A DNA stretch of 64,000 nucleotides, taken from NCBI GenBank assembly GCA_958296075.1, contig CATQHW010000003.1:248001-312000 (forward strand), written 5' to 3'. Numbering within the stretch: position 1 is the stretch's first letter; every line of letters starts with the position of its first letter. The notes below the pieces were generated by a model. It was not told where the DNA came from, searched no databases, and was given only the letters and a program-made list of their open reading frames with translations. The stretch is from an uncultured Spirochaetia bacterium (GTDB lineage Bacteria; Spirochaetota; Spirochaetia; SZUA-6; Bin103). Positions 8,964 through 17,068 of this stretch are shown piece after piece. Made by a program: the position numbers and the translations under genes.

Positions 8964-10240
8964 CTTCCCAGTCCGATCTCGTCGCGGATGGCGTCGAGTT
9001 GGCGCCGCTGGGCCGGGTTGGCGGCGGCGCGCTTGAAGTACTCCAGGGTGAACGCGGCCAGCACCGACGCCATGAAGGCGGCCAGCGTGCCCATGATGCA
9101 GATCAGGGAACGGCGCGGCCGGCTCTTGCGGCGCGGCACCTCCACCGGCTCGACGGTCTGGAAGGAGGCGCCCTGGGCGCTCTCGTCGATGCGCGCGCTT
9201 TCGTATTGCGAGCGGAGGAAGGAGTGGATGGTGTCGTGCACGCTCAGCTCCGTCGCCAAGTCGAGGTAGCGTACGCTCAACTCCGGCAGATCTCTCAGCG
9301 GCGTGTCCGTCGTCTGGAACGCCACGAACGGGCCGCGCTCGATCTCCTGGATGAGCGTGCCGAGCGTGTCGACCTCGCTCCGCAGCCGCCGCACGCCGGC
9401 GTTGTTGGCTCCCAGCAGATCGATCTGCGATTGAAGCTCCACTTCCTTGCGGTACAGGTCGGTCTTGAGATCAGTGAGTCGCTGGATCATGGACTCCGAT
9501 TGGGCGGCGAGGTTGACCACCCCGGACTCGGTCTGGAAGTCGATCAGTGCCTCCTGCGCCGCGGTGCGGTCCCGTTCGACGGCCGCCATCCGCTTCTCCA
9601 GGAACGCCTTGCGCAGGCGCACGCGCTCGATCGTCAGATCGTGCACCTTGCCGCGGAGCTGCTCCACGGCGAAATTCAGGCCGGCGGCCGCCTGTTCGGG
9701 AACGAAGTGATCGTAGGAGATCACCAGCAGGTCGGAGTCGACGTGGTAATCGGTCGACAGGTTGTTCCGCAGCCGTCGCCGTGCGGCAAGGATGTCGTCG
9801 CCGTCGGACGTGTCGGTGACGAACTTCTGCTGCCGGGCGAGCGCGTCGAGGATCGACCGGCCGAACAGCAGCTCCTGGGCTCGGTTGGCGTCCGTGCTCC
9901 CCTGGGCCAGCAGACCCGCGATGTCGGGCAGGCCGTCGCTCGCCGGAAGCTGGTTGAGCAGGATGGAAGCGGCCGAGCCGTAGTCCGTAGCGTCGTCGGC
10001 GATCGCCACGGTAACGCTGGCGGTATACCGGTTGGGCAGCCAGTTCAGCGGGGACTCCGGGGGTATCGCCATGGCGGCGAGGTTGTAGGCCAGCAAGACC
10101 GCCGCGGCGGCGCCGGTGGTGAGCGCGATGACCCGCCGGCGGCGGACCAGGACCAGGATCAGGTCCAGGATCGTGAAGGCGTCTTCCTGGACCGCCTCCG
10201 CGCGCGGCTCGGCGGACGGAGGCTCCTGCGGCTCGCTCAT
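8960..10240 (-). CDS. Wzz/GNVR-type chain-length determinant protein
   Basis: Inner-membrane polysaccharide co-polymerase of 426 residues. A cytoplasmic N-terminus (about 1-30) is followed by a first membrane helix near 40-60, a periplasmic Wzz domain with long coiled-coil stretch (about 190-300, heptad-like QSESMIQRLTDLKTDLYRKE), and a second helix near 385-405 (ICIMGTLAAFMASVLAAFTL). No Walker motifs follow, so it lacks the fused tyrosine kinase of some relatives. It sits upstream of the SLBB exporter with a 4-bp overlap; together they would control length and export of a polysaccharide. A TATAAG hexamer lies 8 nt before the ATG, suggesting its own leaderless promoter. Confidence 0.87.
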   Translation of the reverse strand: MSEPQEPPSAEPRAEAVQEDAFTILDLILVLVRRRRVIALTTGAAAAVLLAYNLAAMAIPPESPLNWLPNRYTASVTVAIADDATDYGSAASILLNQLPASDGLPDIAGLLAQGSTDANRAQELLFGRSILDALARQQKFVTDTSDGDDILAARRRLRNNLSTDYHVDSDLLVISYDHFVPEQAAAGLNFAVEQLRGKVHDLTIERVRLRKAFLEKRMAAVERDRTAAQEALIDFQTESGVVNLAAQSESMIQRLTDLKTDLYRKEVELQSQIDLLGANNAGVRRLRSEVDTLGTLIQEIERGPFVAFQTTDTPLRDLPELSVRYLDLATELSVHDTIHSFLRSQYESARIDESAQGASFQTVEPVEVPRRKSRPRRSLICIMGTLAAFMASVLAAFTLEYFKRAAANPAQRRQLDAIRDEIGLGR

Positions 10241-10248
10241 CGGTACCC

Positions 10249-10254
10249 CTTATA
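10249..10254 (-). promoter_or_regulatory. -10-like hexamer TATAAG before the Wzz-like gene
   Basis: On the minus strand TATAAG is followed by 8 nt and then the ATG at 10240. No clear -35 is seen. With transcription starting about 7 nt after the hexamer the message would begin at or next to the start codon. Confidence 0.5.
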
Positions 10255-10334
10255 GAGTCGGGATGTTGGGCGCGCGACTTGATGCGGCCGCCGGGGCCGG
10301 CCGAGCGCTCTCTCCCGATTCTTCGGATGACCGG

Positions 10335-11282
10335 CTACGTGAAACCGAGCCCTGGAAGCCGCGCTTCGGCGGCGCGGATCTTCTCCTCGGTCCCCAGGTC
10401 GGTCCAGTAGCCGCCGGCCGGCACGGCGACCATGCGGCCGTCGGCGGCGACCCGCTCGTACAGTGACTCGTACTTCACCGCGCCTTCGTGCGCTGCGTAG
10501 TTGAGCTCGCCGCGCTCCAGCGCCTGCGAGGTGTGCACCGTCGCGTCGCTCAGGTAGCGGGCGAACAGTCGGCGCGGGTTGGGGACGATGGAGAACCCGG
10601 AGTTGATCGGCGTCCACCGCCGGCCGGCCCGCTGCACGAACGGATTGCGCTCCTTCGACGCCTTCTCCCGGAACCCGCGCACCAGGGCGCCCGCTTCGTC
10701 CAGATCCAGGGCGCCGTAGTCGCTCGACTCCTCCCAGGGCACCAGCGCGGTGAGGTCGATCACGCACTCCTGCGCGTCGATGCCGCAGGCGGCCGCGCGC
10801 TCCAGGCCCTGCCGGTAGCAGTCGTACAGGTCGGCGTCGAGCAGGTTGTCGCCGTTGGCGTAGACGACCGGACGCGCCGGCAGCCGGCCGGCGGCGCGCA
10901 GCTTCACGATCGGGGCGATGGTGCCGGCCGGGCGCGCCTCGATCAGGACCTCCACCGGCACGCCGCGGTAGCGGCCGCCGTGGGCGGCGCGAACGTGGTG
11001 GCGCAGCAGTTGGCCGCCCGCCCCGGCGGCCAGCACGATCCGCTCCACGCGGCCGCATGCCGCGTGGATGTCGAGGTGCCATTCGATCATCGGCTTCACC
11101 GGTCCGTCGTCTCCGGCGCGCATCGGCGCCAGCGCCTTGGGGCCGGCGGCGCCCCACGCGCCGGCCGGCAGGTGGGGGTGCGTGCCGCGGTCGAGCCGTT
11201 TGCGCGCCTCGGCAAGGCGCGTGCCCCGGCCGCCGGCCAGGACGATCGACCAGAGCGTCTCCGCCGCCGCGGGCGCCTGCAC
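10335..11282 (-). CDS. Sugar nucleotidyltransferase (mannose-1-phosphate guanylyltransferase/HddC type)
   Basis: Activates a sugar 1-phosphate to an NDP-sugar in the cytosol. The 315-residue protein begins with the nucleotide-binding signature SIVLAGGRGTRL, contains a PKALAPM/KPMIEWHLD segment for the sugar phosphate and YANGDNLLDADL as the metal-binding strand. A 33-residue stretch after GTRL (KRLDRGTHPHL) is longer than usual. GTG at 11282 is the only in-frame start between the end of the upstream peptidase gene and the signature, 5 nt after that stop. The open frame runs on upstream, but that part is the antisense shadow of the M24 gene. Downstream lie the Wzz and SLBB genes, which fits a polysaccharide role. 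Confidence 0.82.
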   Translation of the reverse strand: MQAPAAAETLWSIVLAGGRGTRLAEARKRLDRGTHPHLPAGAWGAAGPKALAPMRAGDDGPVKPMIEWHLDIHAACGRVERIVLAAGAGGQLLRHHVRAAHGGRYRGVPVEVLIEARPAGTIAPIVKLRAAGRLPARPVVYANGDNLLDADLYDCYRQGLERAAACGIDAQECVIDLTALVPWEESSDYGALDLDEAGALVRGFREKASKERNPFVQRAGRRWTPINSGFSIVPNPRRLFARYLSDATVHTSQALERGELNYAAHEGAVKYESLYERVAADGRMVAVPAGGYWTDLGTEEKIRAAEARLPGLGFT

Positions 11283-11287
11283 CGGCG

Positions 11288-12508
11288 TCAGGCCCCGGAG
11301 GAGATCGACAGCGGCTCGTCGCGCGGCTGGTCGACCAGCGGCCGGCAGCCGCCGGACTCGATCACGAAGGAGCGTTCGACGTGTACGGAGGCCACGCCTG
11401 CCGCCCAGAGCGGCGCCTCCAGGTTGACCACCATGCCCGCCTCCAGCGGCAGGTCGGCCGGCCGGCGGACGAAGTCGTCTTCGATGCGCAGCCCGGTGTC
11501 GGGGACCAGGATCGGGTAGTCGCGCACCTCCAGGCCGATGCCGTGGCCGTGCGGGAAGCCGGTCAGTCCGGCCGCCGCCAGCGCCGCCCGCATCGCCTCC
11601 GCCGCCGCGGACGCCGGCCGGCCCGGCGCCAAGTGCTCCACGCCGGCCAGCAGCGCGTCCCGCGCCGCCGCCTGCCGCCTTCGGCACGCCCGGTCGGGCG
11701 GACCGAAGGCGATGGTGTGGCCGGTGTCGGAGAACCAGGATCGCAGCCGGCAGCCGTGGTCGAAGGCCATCGAGCCGCGTTCCGGCAGGCGGTAGTCGGC
11801 GTCGGTGGCCAGGCCGTAGCCGGTCGGGCTGCCGGAGAAGTGGTCGAGGTCGGCGCCGTGCTCGGCCAGCCTCAGGCGGTACAGGTCGGCGAGCTCCCGC
11901 CAGCTCGACCCCACGCATGCCACCGCCATGGTCTCCGCGGCGGCGTACTCGGCCGCGCAGGCGGCGCGCTCGAGCTGGGCGATCTGCGGCGCCGACTTCG
12001 TCATGCGGGCCAGACGGAGCAGGTTGGTGCAGTCGCCGAGCCGGCGCCCGCCGGCGGCGATCCGCTCCCAGGCGTCGGCCGCCAGCGCCTCGCGCTCCAC
12101 GCCGATGCGCGCGGCGGCGCCGGCGTCGTCGAGCAGGGCCGCGAGCGCACCGGCCCGCGTCGCATGCCGGGGGCTGCGGGCGAAGGCTTCCTCCACCGCC
12201 CGGAAACCGGCCGGCAGGTCGCGCGGCGCCTCCTCGTCCGTTCCCCACACGACGATCCGGCCGGCGCCCGCGCCGGCGGCGTTAGCCGCCATCTCGGCGG
12301 ATACCAGCAGGGTCACCTCCCCGCCGGCGGTGAGGAGCACCAGCGCCTGTTGCAGCGCCGGCGATCCGCCCGGCCGCATCATGTGCTCCCGGAACAGCGG
12401 GTCCAGCCAGTTGCGGTAGTCGGCCAAGTCGGCCACCGAGGCCGGGGAGGTCCCGACCAGCACGTCCATCCCGCACGCGCGCATCTCGTCCAGCGTTCGC
12501 GCTACCAT
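11288..12508 (-). CDS. M24 family metallopeptidase (Xaa-Pro aminopeptidase/creatinase fold)
   Basis: Protein of 406 residues with an N-terminal creatinase-like domain (about 1-150) and a C-terminal pita-bread domain. Visible elements are SMAFDHGC, SDTGHTIAFG (position of metal-binding Asp), GFPHGHGIGLEVRDYP (metal-binding His) and LPLEAGMVVNLEAP (metal-binding Glu). The first of the usual two Asp ligands is not obvious in this form, so a non-peptidase role is possible. The start ATG at 12508 is adjacent to the divergent esterase start (6 bp between them). The sugar nucleotidyltransferase follows 5 nt downstream. A second, only distantly similar M24 gene lies at 35606-36709. Confidence 0.82.
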   Translation of the reverse strand: MVARTLDEMRACGMDVLVGTSPASVADLADYRNWLDPLFREHMMRPGGSPALQQALVLLTAGGEVTLLVSAEMAANAAGAGAGRIVVWGTDEEAPRDLPAGFRAVEEAFARSPRHATRAGALAALLDDAGAAARIGVEREALAADAWERIAAGGRRLGDCTNLLRLARMTKSAPQIAQLERAACAAEYAAAETMAVACVGSSWRELADLYRLRLAEHGADLDHFSGSPTGYGLATDADYRLPERGSMAFDHGCRLRSWFSDTGHTIAFGPPDRACRRRQAAARDALLAGVEHLAPGRPASAAAEAMRAALAAAGLTGFPHGHGIGLEVRDYPILVPDTGLRIEDDFVRRPADLPLEAGMVVNLEAPLWAAGVASVHVERSFVIESGGCRPLVDQPRDEPLSISSGA

Positions 12509-12514
12509 CGGCCG

Positions 12515-13246
12515 ATGCCCCTTATCCCGCGTCGCTTGGCGCTGGGCGGCCTGAACTGCCTGCTGCTCGCGCCGCCGGCAGGCCGCGCCGCCGGCCTGGC
12601 CGTCTTCTGCCACGGCTTCGGCGCTCCCGGCGACGATCTGGTGCCCCTGGGCGCGGATATCCTCGGCGCCGGACGGACCGGGGCGCTGGCGCTGCTCTTT
12701 CCCGAGGCGCCTTTGTCGCTGGCCGCCGAAGGCCTGCCTGCCGGCCGCGCGTGGTGGCCGCTCGACCTGTCGCGGCTGCAGACCGGCGCGCCGCTCGATG
12801 CGGGTGAACTGGCGCGCCGGGAGCCGGCGGGTTCGGGCGAGGCGGCCGCCGCGCTGGGCGAGGCGGCCGCCGACTGCGCCGAACGGCTCCGCCTGCCGGC
12901 GCGCCGCGTGGTCCTGGGCGGATTCTCGCAAGGGGCGATGGTGGCCGCCGACTGCGCGTTCCGCTCGGGGCTGGCCTGGGCTGGGCTTTGCCTGCTGTCG
13001 GGCGCGCCGCTGCACTTGGCGAGATGGCGGCGCCAAGCCGAATCGCTGGCTGGCCGGCCGGTGCTGCAGACCCACGGGCGCATGGATCCGGTCCTGCCGT
13101 TCGAAGGCGCGGAGGCGGTGCGCGACACGTTGGCGGCCGCCGGCATGGCGGTCGACTTCCGTCCGTTCATGGGCGGCCACACGATACCGCCGGAGGCGCT
13201 GGAGGCGCTGCCGGGGTTCCTGCGGACCGCCTGCGGGCTGGAGTGA
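12515..13246 (+). CDS. Phospholipase/carboxylesterase-like alpha/beta hydrolase
   Basis: Protein of 243 residues of the Abhydrolase_2 family (acyl-protein thioesterase/carboxylesterase type). The oxyanion strand FCHGFGAPGDDL occurs near residue 32, the nucleophile elbow is GGFSQGAM (Ser near 136), the acid is in THGRMDPVLPF and the His in MGGHTIPPEAL, in the right order and spacing. The length is usual for the family. The ATG is 6 bp from the divergent M24 peptidase start, so the two share a promoter region in which the candidate -10 (TACCAT, 12503-12508) overlaps the peptidase's first codons. Likely a soluble esterase on acylated small molecules or lipids. Confidence 0.87.
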   Translation: MPLIPRRLALGGLNCLLLAPPAGRAAGLAVFCHGFGAPGDDLVPLGADILGAGRTGALALLFPEAPLSLAAEGLPAGRAWWPLDLSRLQTGAPLDAGELARREPAGSGEAAAALGEAAADCAERLRLPARRVVLGGFSQGAMVAADCAFRSGLAWAGLCLLSGAPLHLARWRRQAESLAGRPVLQTHGRMDPVLPFEGAEAVRDTLAAAGMAVDFRPFMGGHTIPPEALEALPGFLRTACGLE

Positions 13247-13253
13247 ACGGGGG

Positions 13254-13469
13254 TCAGTCGGAACTCTGCGCTGCAGCCGGCGCGAACAGCCGCATCGCGC
13301 CCTGCACGATCGCGTCCAGCACGAACCAGGTGGCCAGGAACGCGACGCATTCCAGCGCGAAGCTGCCGAACTTGTAGAACATTTCGGCGGTCAGAAAGGC
13401 GATCCCCGCGACCGGGAGCTGCCGCGCCAGCAGGTTCCCGGCGCCGAGGGTCTTGATCAGTTGAAACAT
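13254..13469 (-). CDS. Small hydrophobic protein, unknown function
   Basis: Short protein of 71 residues beginning MFQLIKTLGAGNLLARQ. Residues about 15-62 are largely apolar (LPVAGIAFLTAEMF, then ALECVAFLATWFVLDAIV), suggesting two membrane helices, and the tail is short and polar. The ATG has a good ribosome site (GAGGTG about 5 nt upstream), which supports this start over the longer open frame. It converges on the esterase and diverges from the aldo/keto reductase. I do not recognise the family. Confidence 0.6.
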   Translation of the reverse strand: MFQLIKTLGAGNLLARQLPVAGIAFLTAEMFYKFGSFALECVAFLATWFVLDAIVQGAMRLFAPAAAQSSD

Positions 13470-13561
13470 CGATGCACCTCGCGGGCGGACGGTAGCCCGG
13501 AACGGCGGTCGATCGCCAGCGCCGCGCGGGCCGGCTCGCCGCGCACGGCGCCGGGCGCTGT

Positions 13562-13575
13562 GGTATCCTGATACC
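13562..13575 (+). promoter_or_regulatory. Perfect palindrome overlapping a -10-like hexamer
   Basis: GGTATC-CT-GATACC directly abuts the GTG start of the aldo/keto reductase. The left arm carries TGG followed by TATCCT, the layout of an extended -10, with 6 nt to the start codon. It could be a promoter with a small operator on it, or a start-proximal hairpin. Confidence 0.45.
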
Positions 13576-14589
13576 GTGCTTGCGACCGAGCCGATCGGTA
13601 TCGGCAAGACCGGCGTCACCGTCACCAGGATAGGTCTGGGCGGCGCTCCGCTTGGCCGCTTGCGCACCAAGACCGGCGACAAGGCCGCGCAGGAGGCGAT
13701 CGCCGCCGCGTACGACGCCGGCGTGCGCTACTTCGACACCGCCCCCCGTTACGGGACGGGGCTGTCGGAGCAGCGGCTGGGCGAGGCGCTGCAAGGCCTG
13801 CCGCGCGAAGAGTTGACCATCTCCACCAAGGTCGGCTTCCTGCTCGACCCGGCGCAGCCGTCGCGCTCGGGACGCGGCCGCGCGCAGGTCGCCTGCGACT
13901 TCTCCCGTGACGCCGTGCTGCGCTCGCTGGAGGAGAGCTGCGCCCGGCTCCGTACCGACCGCATCGACATCGCCCTCATCCATGACCCCGACTACGCGCC
14001 GGGCGACCCCGAAGGCGATCCCGACGCCGCCACCGGCAACCACTTCCGCGAGGTGATGGAGGGCGCCTATCCGGCGCTGCACGAGCTGCGCGAGCAGGGC
14101 GTGGTGCGCGCGATCGGCTTGGGCATGAACCAGTGGCAGATGCTGCTGGCCTTCGCGCGCGAGGCGCAATTCGACTGCTTCATGCTGGCCGGCCGTTACA
14201 CGCTGCTCGATCAGACGGCGCTCCCGCAGTTGATGCCCGCCTGCGTGGAGCGCGGTATCGCGGTGATCCTGGCCTCCGTGTTCAACTCCGGCATCCTGGC
14301 CGCCGGTCCGAGCGGTGACGCGACGTTCAACTACTCGGCGGCGTCCGCAGAGATCAAGGAGCGGGCGCGCGGGCTGGAGGCGGTCTGCGCCCGCCACGAG
14401 GTGGCGCTGCCGGCCGCCGCGCTGCAGTTCCCGCTGGCCCATCCGGCCGCGGCGGCCGCGGCGGTCGGCGCGCTCGACGCGGGCGAAGTGGCTGCCGATC
14501 TCGGCCATGCCGCCGCGCAGATACCGGACGCCTTCTGGCGGGAGATCGGCCAGCGCGAGTTGATCGACCCCGACGCCCCCACGCCGTAG
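13576..14589 (+). CDS. Aldo/keto reductase (L-fucose / D-threo-aldose dehydrogenase type)
   Basis: NAD(P)-dependent oxidoreductase of 337 residues with a TIM-barrel fold. The tetrad is visible: Asp in YFDTAPRYG, the YGTG loop with Tyr, Lys in ISTKVGFLL, and His in IALIHDPDYAPGD. The IGLGGAPLGRL start and the DPD loop resemble the D-threo-aldose 1-dehydrogenase/pyridoxal dehydrogenase subgroup. The GTG start follows the 14-bp palindrome directly. A fosmidomycin-resistance-like transporter follows 14 bp downstream, presumably in the same transcript. Substrate inferred only from subgroup: an aldose such as fucose. Confidence 0.87.
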   Translation: MLATEPIGIGKTGVTVTRIGLGGAPLGRLRTKTGDKAAQEAIAAAYDAGVRYFDTAPRYGTGLSEQRLGEALQGLPREELTISTKVGFLLDPAQPSRSGRGRAQVACDFSRDAVLRSLEESCARLRTDRIDIALIHDPDYAPGDPEGDPDAATGNHFREVMEGAYPALHELREQGVVRAIGLGMNQWQMLLAFAREAQFDCFMLAGRYTLLDQTALPQLMPACVERGIAVILASVFNSGILAAGPSGDATFNYSAASAEIKERARGLEAVCARHEVALPAAALQFPLAHPAAAAAAVGALDAGEVAADLGHAAAQIPDAFWREIGQRELIDPDAPTP

Positions 14590-14603
14590 CCGGCGGCTCG
14601 CCG

Positions 14604-15770
14604 GTGCCGATGCAGCGCCTGCGCCTGTTCGTGTTCACCCTGGGCCACTTCTGCGTCGATTCGTACGCGGCCATGCTCACGCCGGCACTGCCGTTCGTGC
14701 GCGAGCGACTGGGCCTTACCTTTGCGCAGATCGGGCTGCTCGGCTCGTTCGTGCAGCTCAGCAACCTGGGGCAGCCGCTGCTGGGCATCCTGGGCGACTA
14801 CCTGCGCGGCCGCTGGCTGATCTTCGTCGGCATCGCCCTGGCCGCGGTGTTCGCGCCGCTGGTCGGCGTGGCCCCCAGCTTCGGCTGGCTGGTGCCGGGC
14901 GTGATGCTGGGCGGACTGGGCGTCGCCGCCTTCCATCCCAGCGGCTTCGCGCTGGCCGGCGACCTCGGCGGCGAGCGCCGCGCGTTCGGGTTGGCCCTGT
15001 TCATCTTCGGCGGCACGCTGGCGCTGGGGTTCACGCCGCTGTGGGTGCCGGCTCTGGTGACCACGTTCGGGATGGGTTGGCTGCCGCTGGCGACGATTCC
15101 GGGCCTGCTGATACTGCCGTTCGTGATCGCCGTCGTGCCCGCGCGCACGGCGCCCCGCTCCGCGCTGCCGGAGCGGGTGGCCGAGTTCCGCCGCGTGATC
15201 GCGCCGGTCGGTGCGATCGTGGCCGTGGTGATCGTGCGCTCGATCGGGGGGTTCGGGTTTGCGTTCTTTCTGCCGCTGCTCGGCCAGGAACGGGGCTTGT
15301 CGCCGATCGCCTGGGGGCTGGCGCTCAGCGTCTACAACCTGTCCGGAGTGGTCGGGAGCCTGATCCTGGGCTATCTGGCCGACCGGCGGGATCCCAAGCC
15401 GCTGGTGCTGGGGTCGCTGGCGCTGTCGGCGCCGTTCATGCTGCTGGCGCTGCAGACCGACGGATTGGCCGCGCTGGCGCTGCTGGCCGGCGGCGGCGCC
15501 ATGGTCTTCGCCACCAACTCGATCCTGGTGGCGATGGCGCAGCAGCACGCGCCGGCCAACGCCGGCTTCGTCTCCAGCCTGCCGGGCGGCTTCAGTTGGG
15601 GCGTGGCCGGGCTCACCATGCCGCTGTTCGGACTGATCGCCGACGCGGCCGGGGTCACGGCGGTGATGCGGATCATGGCGCTGTTGCCGCTGGCCGCGGC
15701 GGTGCTCGGCCTGTTGCTGCCGCGGCAGGCGGCGCCGCGGGTCGATCTGCGGCCGGCCGGCACGGGATGA
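14604..15770 (+). CDS. MFS transporter, fosmidomycin-resistance (Fsr) like
   Basis: Inner-membrane protein of 388 residues with about twelve transmembrane helices. The first helix carries GHFCVDSYAAMLTPALPF and the loop after helix 2 has GILGDYLRGRW, as in the Fsr branch of the major facilitator superfamily (drug or metabolite proton antiport). A second MFS-type loop (GYLADRRDPKPL) opens the C-terminal half. The gene lies 14 bp after the aldo/keto reductase and ends 66 bp before the AICAR transformylase. Whether it pumps an antibiotic or exports a product of the neighbouring enzymes cannot be told. Confidence 0.87.
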   Translation: MPMQRLRLFVFTLGHFCVDSYAAMLTPALPFVRERLGLTFAQIGLLGSFVQLSNLGQPLLGILGDYLRGRWLIFVGIALAAVFAPLVGVAPSFGWLVPGVMLGGLGVAAFHPSGFALAGDLGGERRAFGLALFIFGGTLALGFTPLWVPALVTTFGMGWLPLATIPGLLILPFVIAVVPARTAPRSALPERVAEFRRVIAPVGAIVAVVIVRSIGGFGFAFFLPLLGQERGLSPIAWGLALSVYNLSGVVGSLILGYLADRRDPKPLVLGSLALSAPFMLLALQTDGLAALALLAGGGAMVFATNSILVAMAQQHAPANAGFVSSLPGGFSWGVAGLTMPLFGLIADAAGVTAVMRIMALLPLAAAVLGLLLPRQAAPRVDLRPAGTG

Positions 15771-15836
15771 AAAAAGATTGAGGGTCTTAAGGTTATCCAA
15801 CGGCGCCGCGGGTCGGCCGGCCGGCGCGGGGGCTGC

Positions 15837-16991
15837 GTGGCTGACGGTCTGACGCTCCGCTACGGCTCCAATCCGCATCAGAAGCACGCGCGTGTCTACC
15901 GCGAGGGCGGCTCGCTCCCGTTCGTGGTGCGCAACGGGGCGCCCGGCTACGTCAACCTGCTCGATGCGCTGAACGCCTGGCAGCTCGTGCGTGAGCTGCG
16001 CGCCGCCACCGGCCTGGCCGCCGCCTCCTCCTTCAAGCACGTCAGCCCGGCCGGCGCCGCGGTCGCGGTGCCGCTGTCGGATGCCGAGCGCGCCGCCTGC
16101 TTCGCGCCGCGCGAGCTGAGCCCGCCGGCGACCGCCTACGCGCGCGCCCGCGGTGCCGACCGCGTCGGCTCCTACGGGGACTGGATCGCGCTCAGCGATC
16201 CGGTCGACGAGTCGGCGGCGCGCCTGATCCGGCCGGAGGTCTCCGACGGCATCATCGCCCCCGGCTACGCGCCGGCTGCGCTGGAGCTGCTGGCGGCCAA
16301 GAAGGGCGGCGGCTATCACGTGCTGGAGATCGACCCTGCCTATCGGCCGCCGCCGGTGGAGCGCCGCACGGTGTTCGGCGTGACCCTGGAGCAGGCGCGC
16401 AACGAACGCGCGTTCGACGCGGAGGATCTGGCGGCGGCCGGCCTGCCGGCGGAGGCGGCGCGCGATCTTACGGTCGGGCTGGTCGCGCTCAAGTACACGC
16501 AGTCCAACGCGGTCTGCCTGTGCGCGCGGGGACAGACGATCGGCGTTGCCGCCGGGCAGCAGTCGCGCATCCACTGCACGCGGCTCGCCATCGCCAAGGC
16601 GCGCACCTGGCTGCTGCGCCAGCACCCGCAGGCGCGCGAGCTGCGCTTCCGGCGCGGCGTGCGGCGCGCGGATCGGGATACCGCGATCGCCGGCTACGTC
16701 GAGCGGGGTCTGAGCGGTCCCGGCGGCCGGGCGCTGGCAGCCCATCTGCAGGAGCGGCCGGAGCCGATCTCGGCGGATGAGGAGCGGCGCTGGATCGCCG
16801 GCTTTCCGGCGCTCGGCCTCTGCTCGGACGGCTTCTTCCCGCACCGGGACAATGTCGACGCGGCCGGCGAGTTCGGCGTACGCTACATCGCCCAGCCCGG
16901 CGGCTCATCCTTCGACGCCGCAGTGGAAGAGGCATGCCGCGAACACGGCATCGCCATGGTCAAGACCGGCGTGCGCCTCTTCCACCACTGA
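15837..16991 (+). CDS. Stand-alone AICAR transformylase (PurH C-terminal domain type)
   Basis: Protein of 384 residues matching the formyltransferase half of PurH, which transfers a formyl group from 10-formyl-THF to AICAR in purine synthesis. Hallmarks are [12 protein letters not shown] near the start, the [12 protein letters not shown] catalytic Lys-His pair near 63, [21 protein letters not shown] and a [11 protein letters not shown] stretch. The N-terminal IMP cyclohydrolase domain is absent and the frame cannot be extended to encode it. Stand-alone forms occur in several phyla, usually with cyclohydrolase elsewhere. The GTG start gives the expected beginning. No purine gene is adjacent. 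Confidence 0.88.
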   Translation: MADGLTLRYGSNPHQKHARVYREGGSLPFVVRNGAPGYVNLLDALNAWQLVRELRAATGLAAASSFKHVSPAGAAVAVPLSDAERAACFAPRELSPPATAYARARGADRVGSYGDWIALSDPVDESAARLIRPEVSDGIIAPGYAPAALELLAAKKGGGYHVLEIDPAYRPPPVERRTVFGVTLEQARNERAFDAEDLAAAGLPAEAARDLTVGLVALKYTQSNAVCLCARGQTIGVAAGQQSRIHCTRLAIAKARTWLLRQHPQARELRFRRGVRRADRDTAIAGYVERGLSGPGGRALAAHLQERPEPISADEERRWIAGFPALGLCSDGFFPHRDNVDAAGEFGVRYIAQPGGSSFDAAVEEACREHGIAMVKTGVRLFHH

Positions 16992-17068
16992 TCCGCCGGC
17001 AGCCGCAACCTGACGCCACCCCGCGGTTATGATCGCACGCGTTCGATGAGTGCAATGAGGGCTTGGTG

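Noticed and set aside
14331-16844. 837-codon antisense frame across the MFS and AICAR transformylase genes
   Set aside because: Composition is Arg/Gln/His-rich and patternless, while both plus-strand genes have family motifs throughout.
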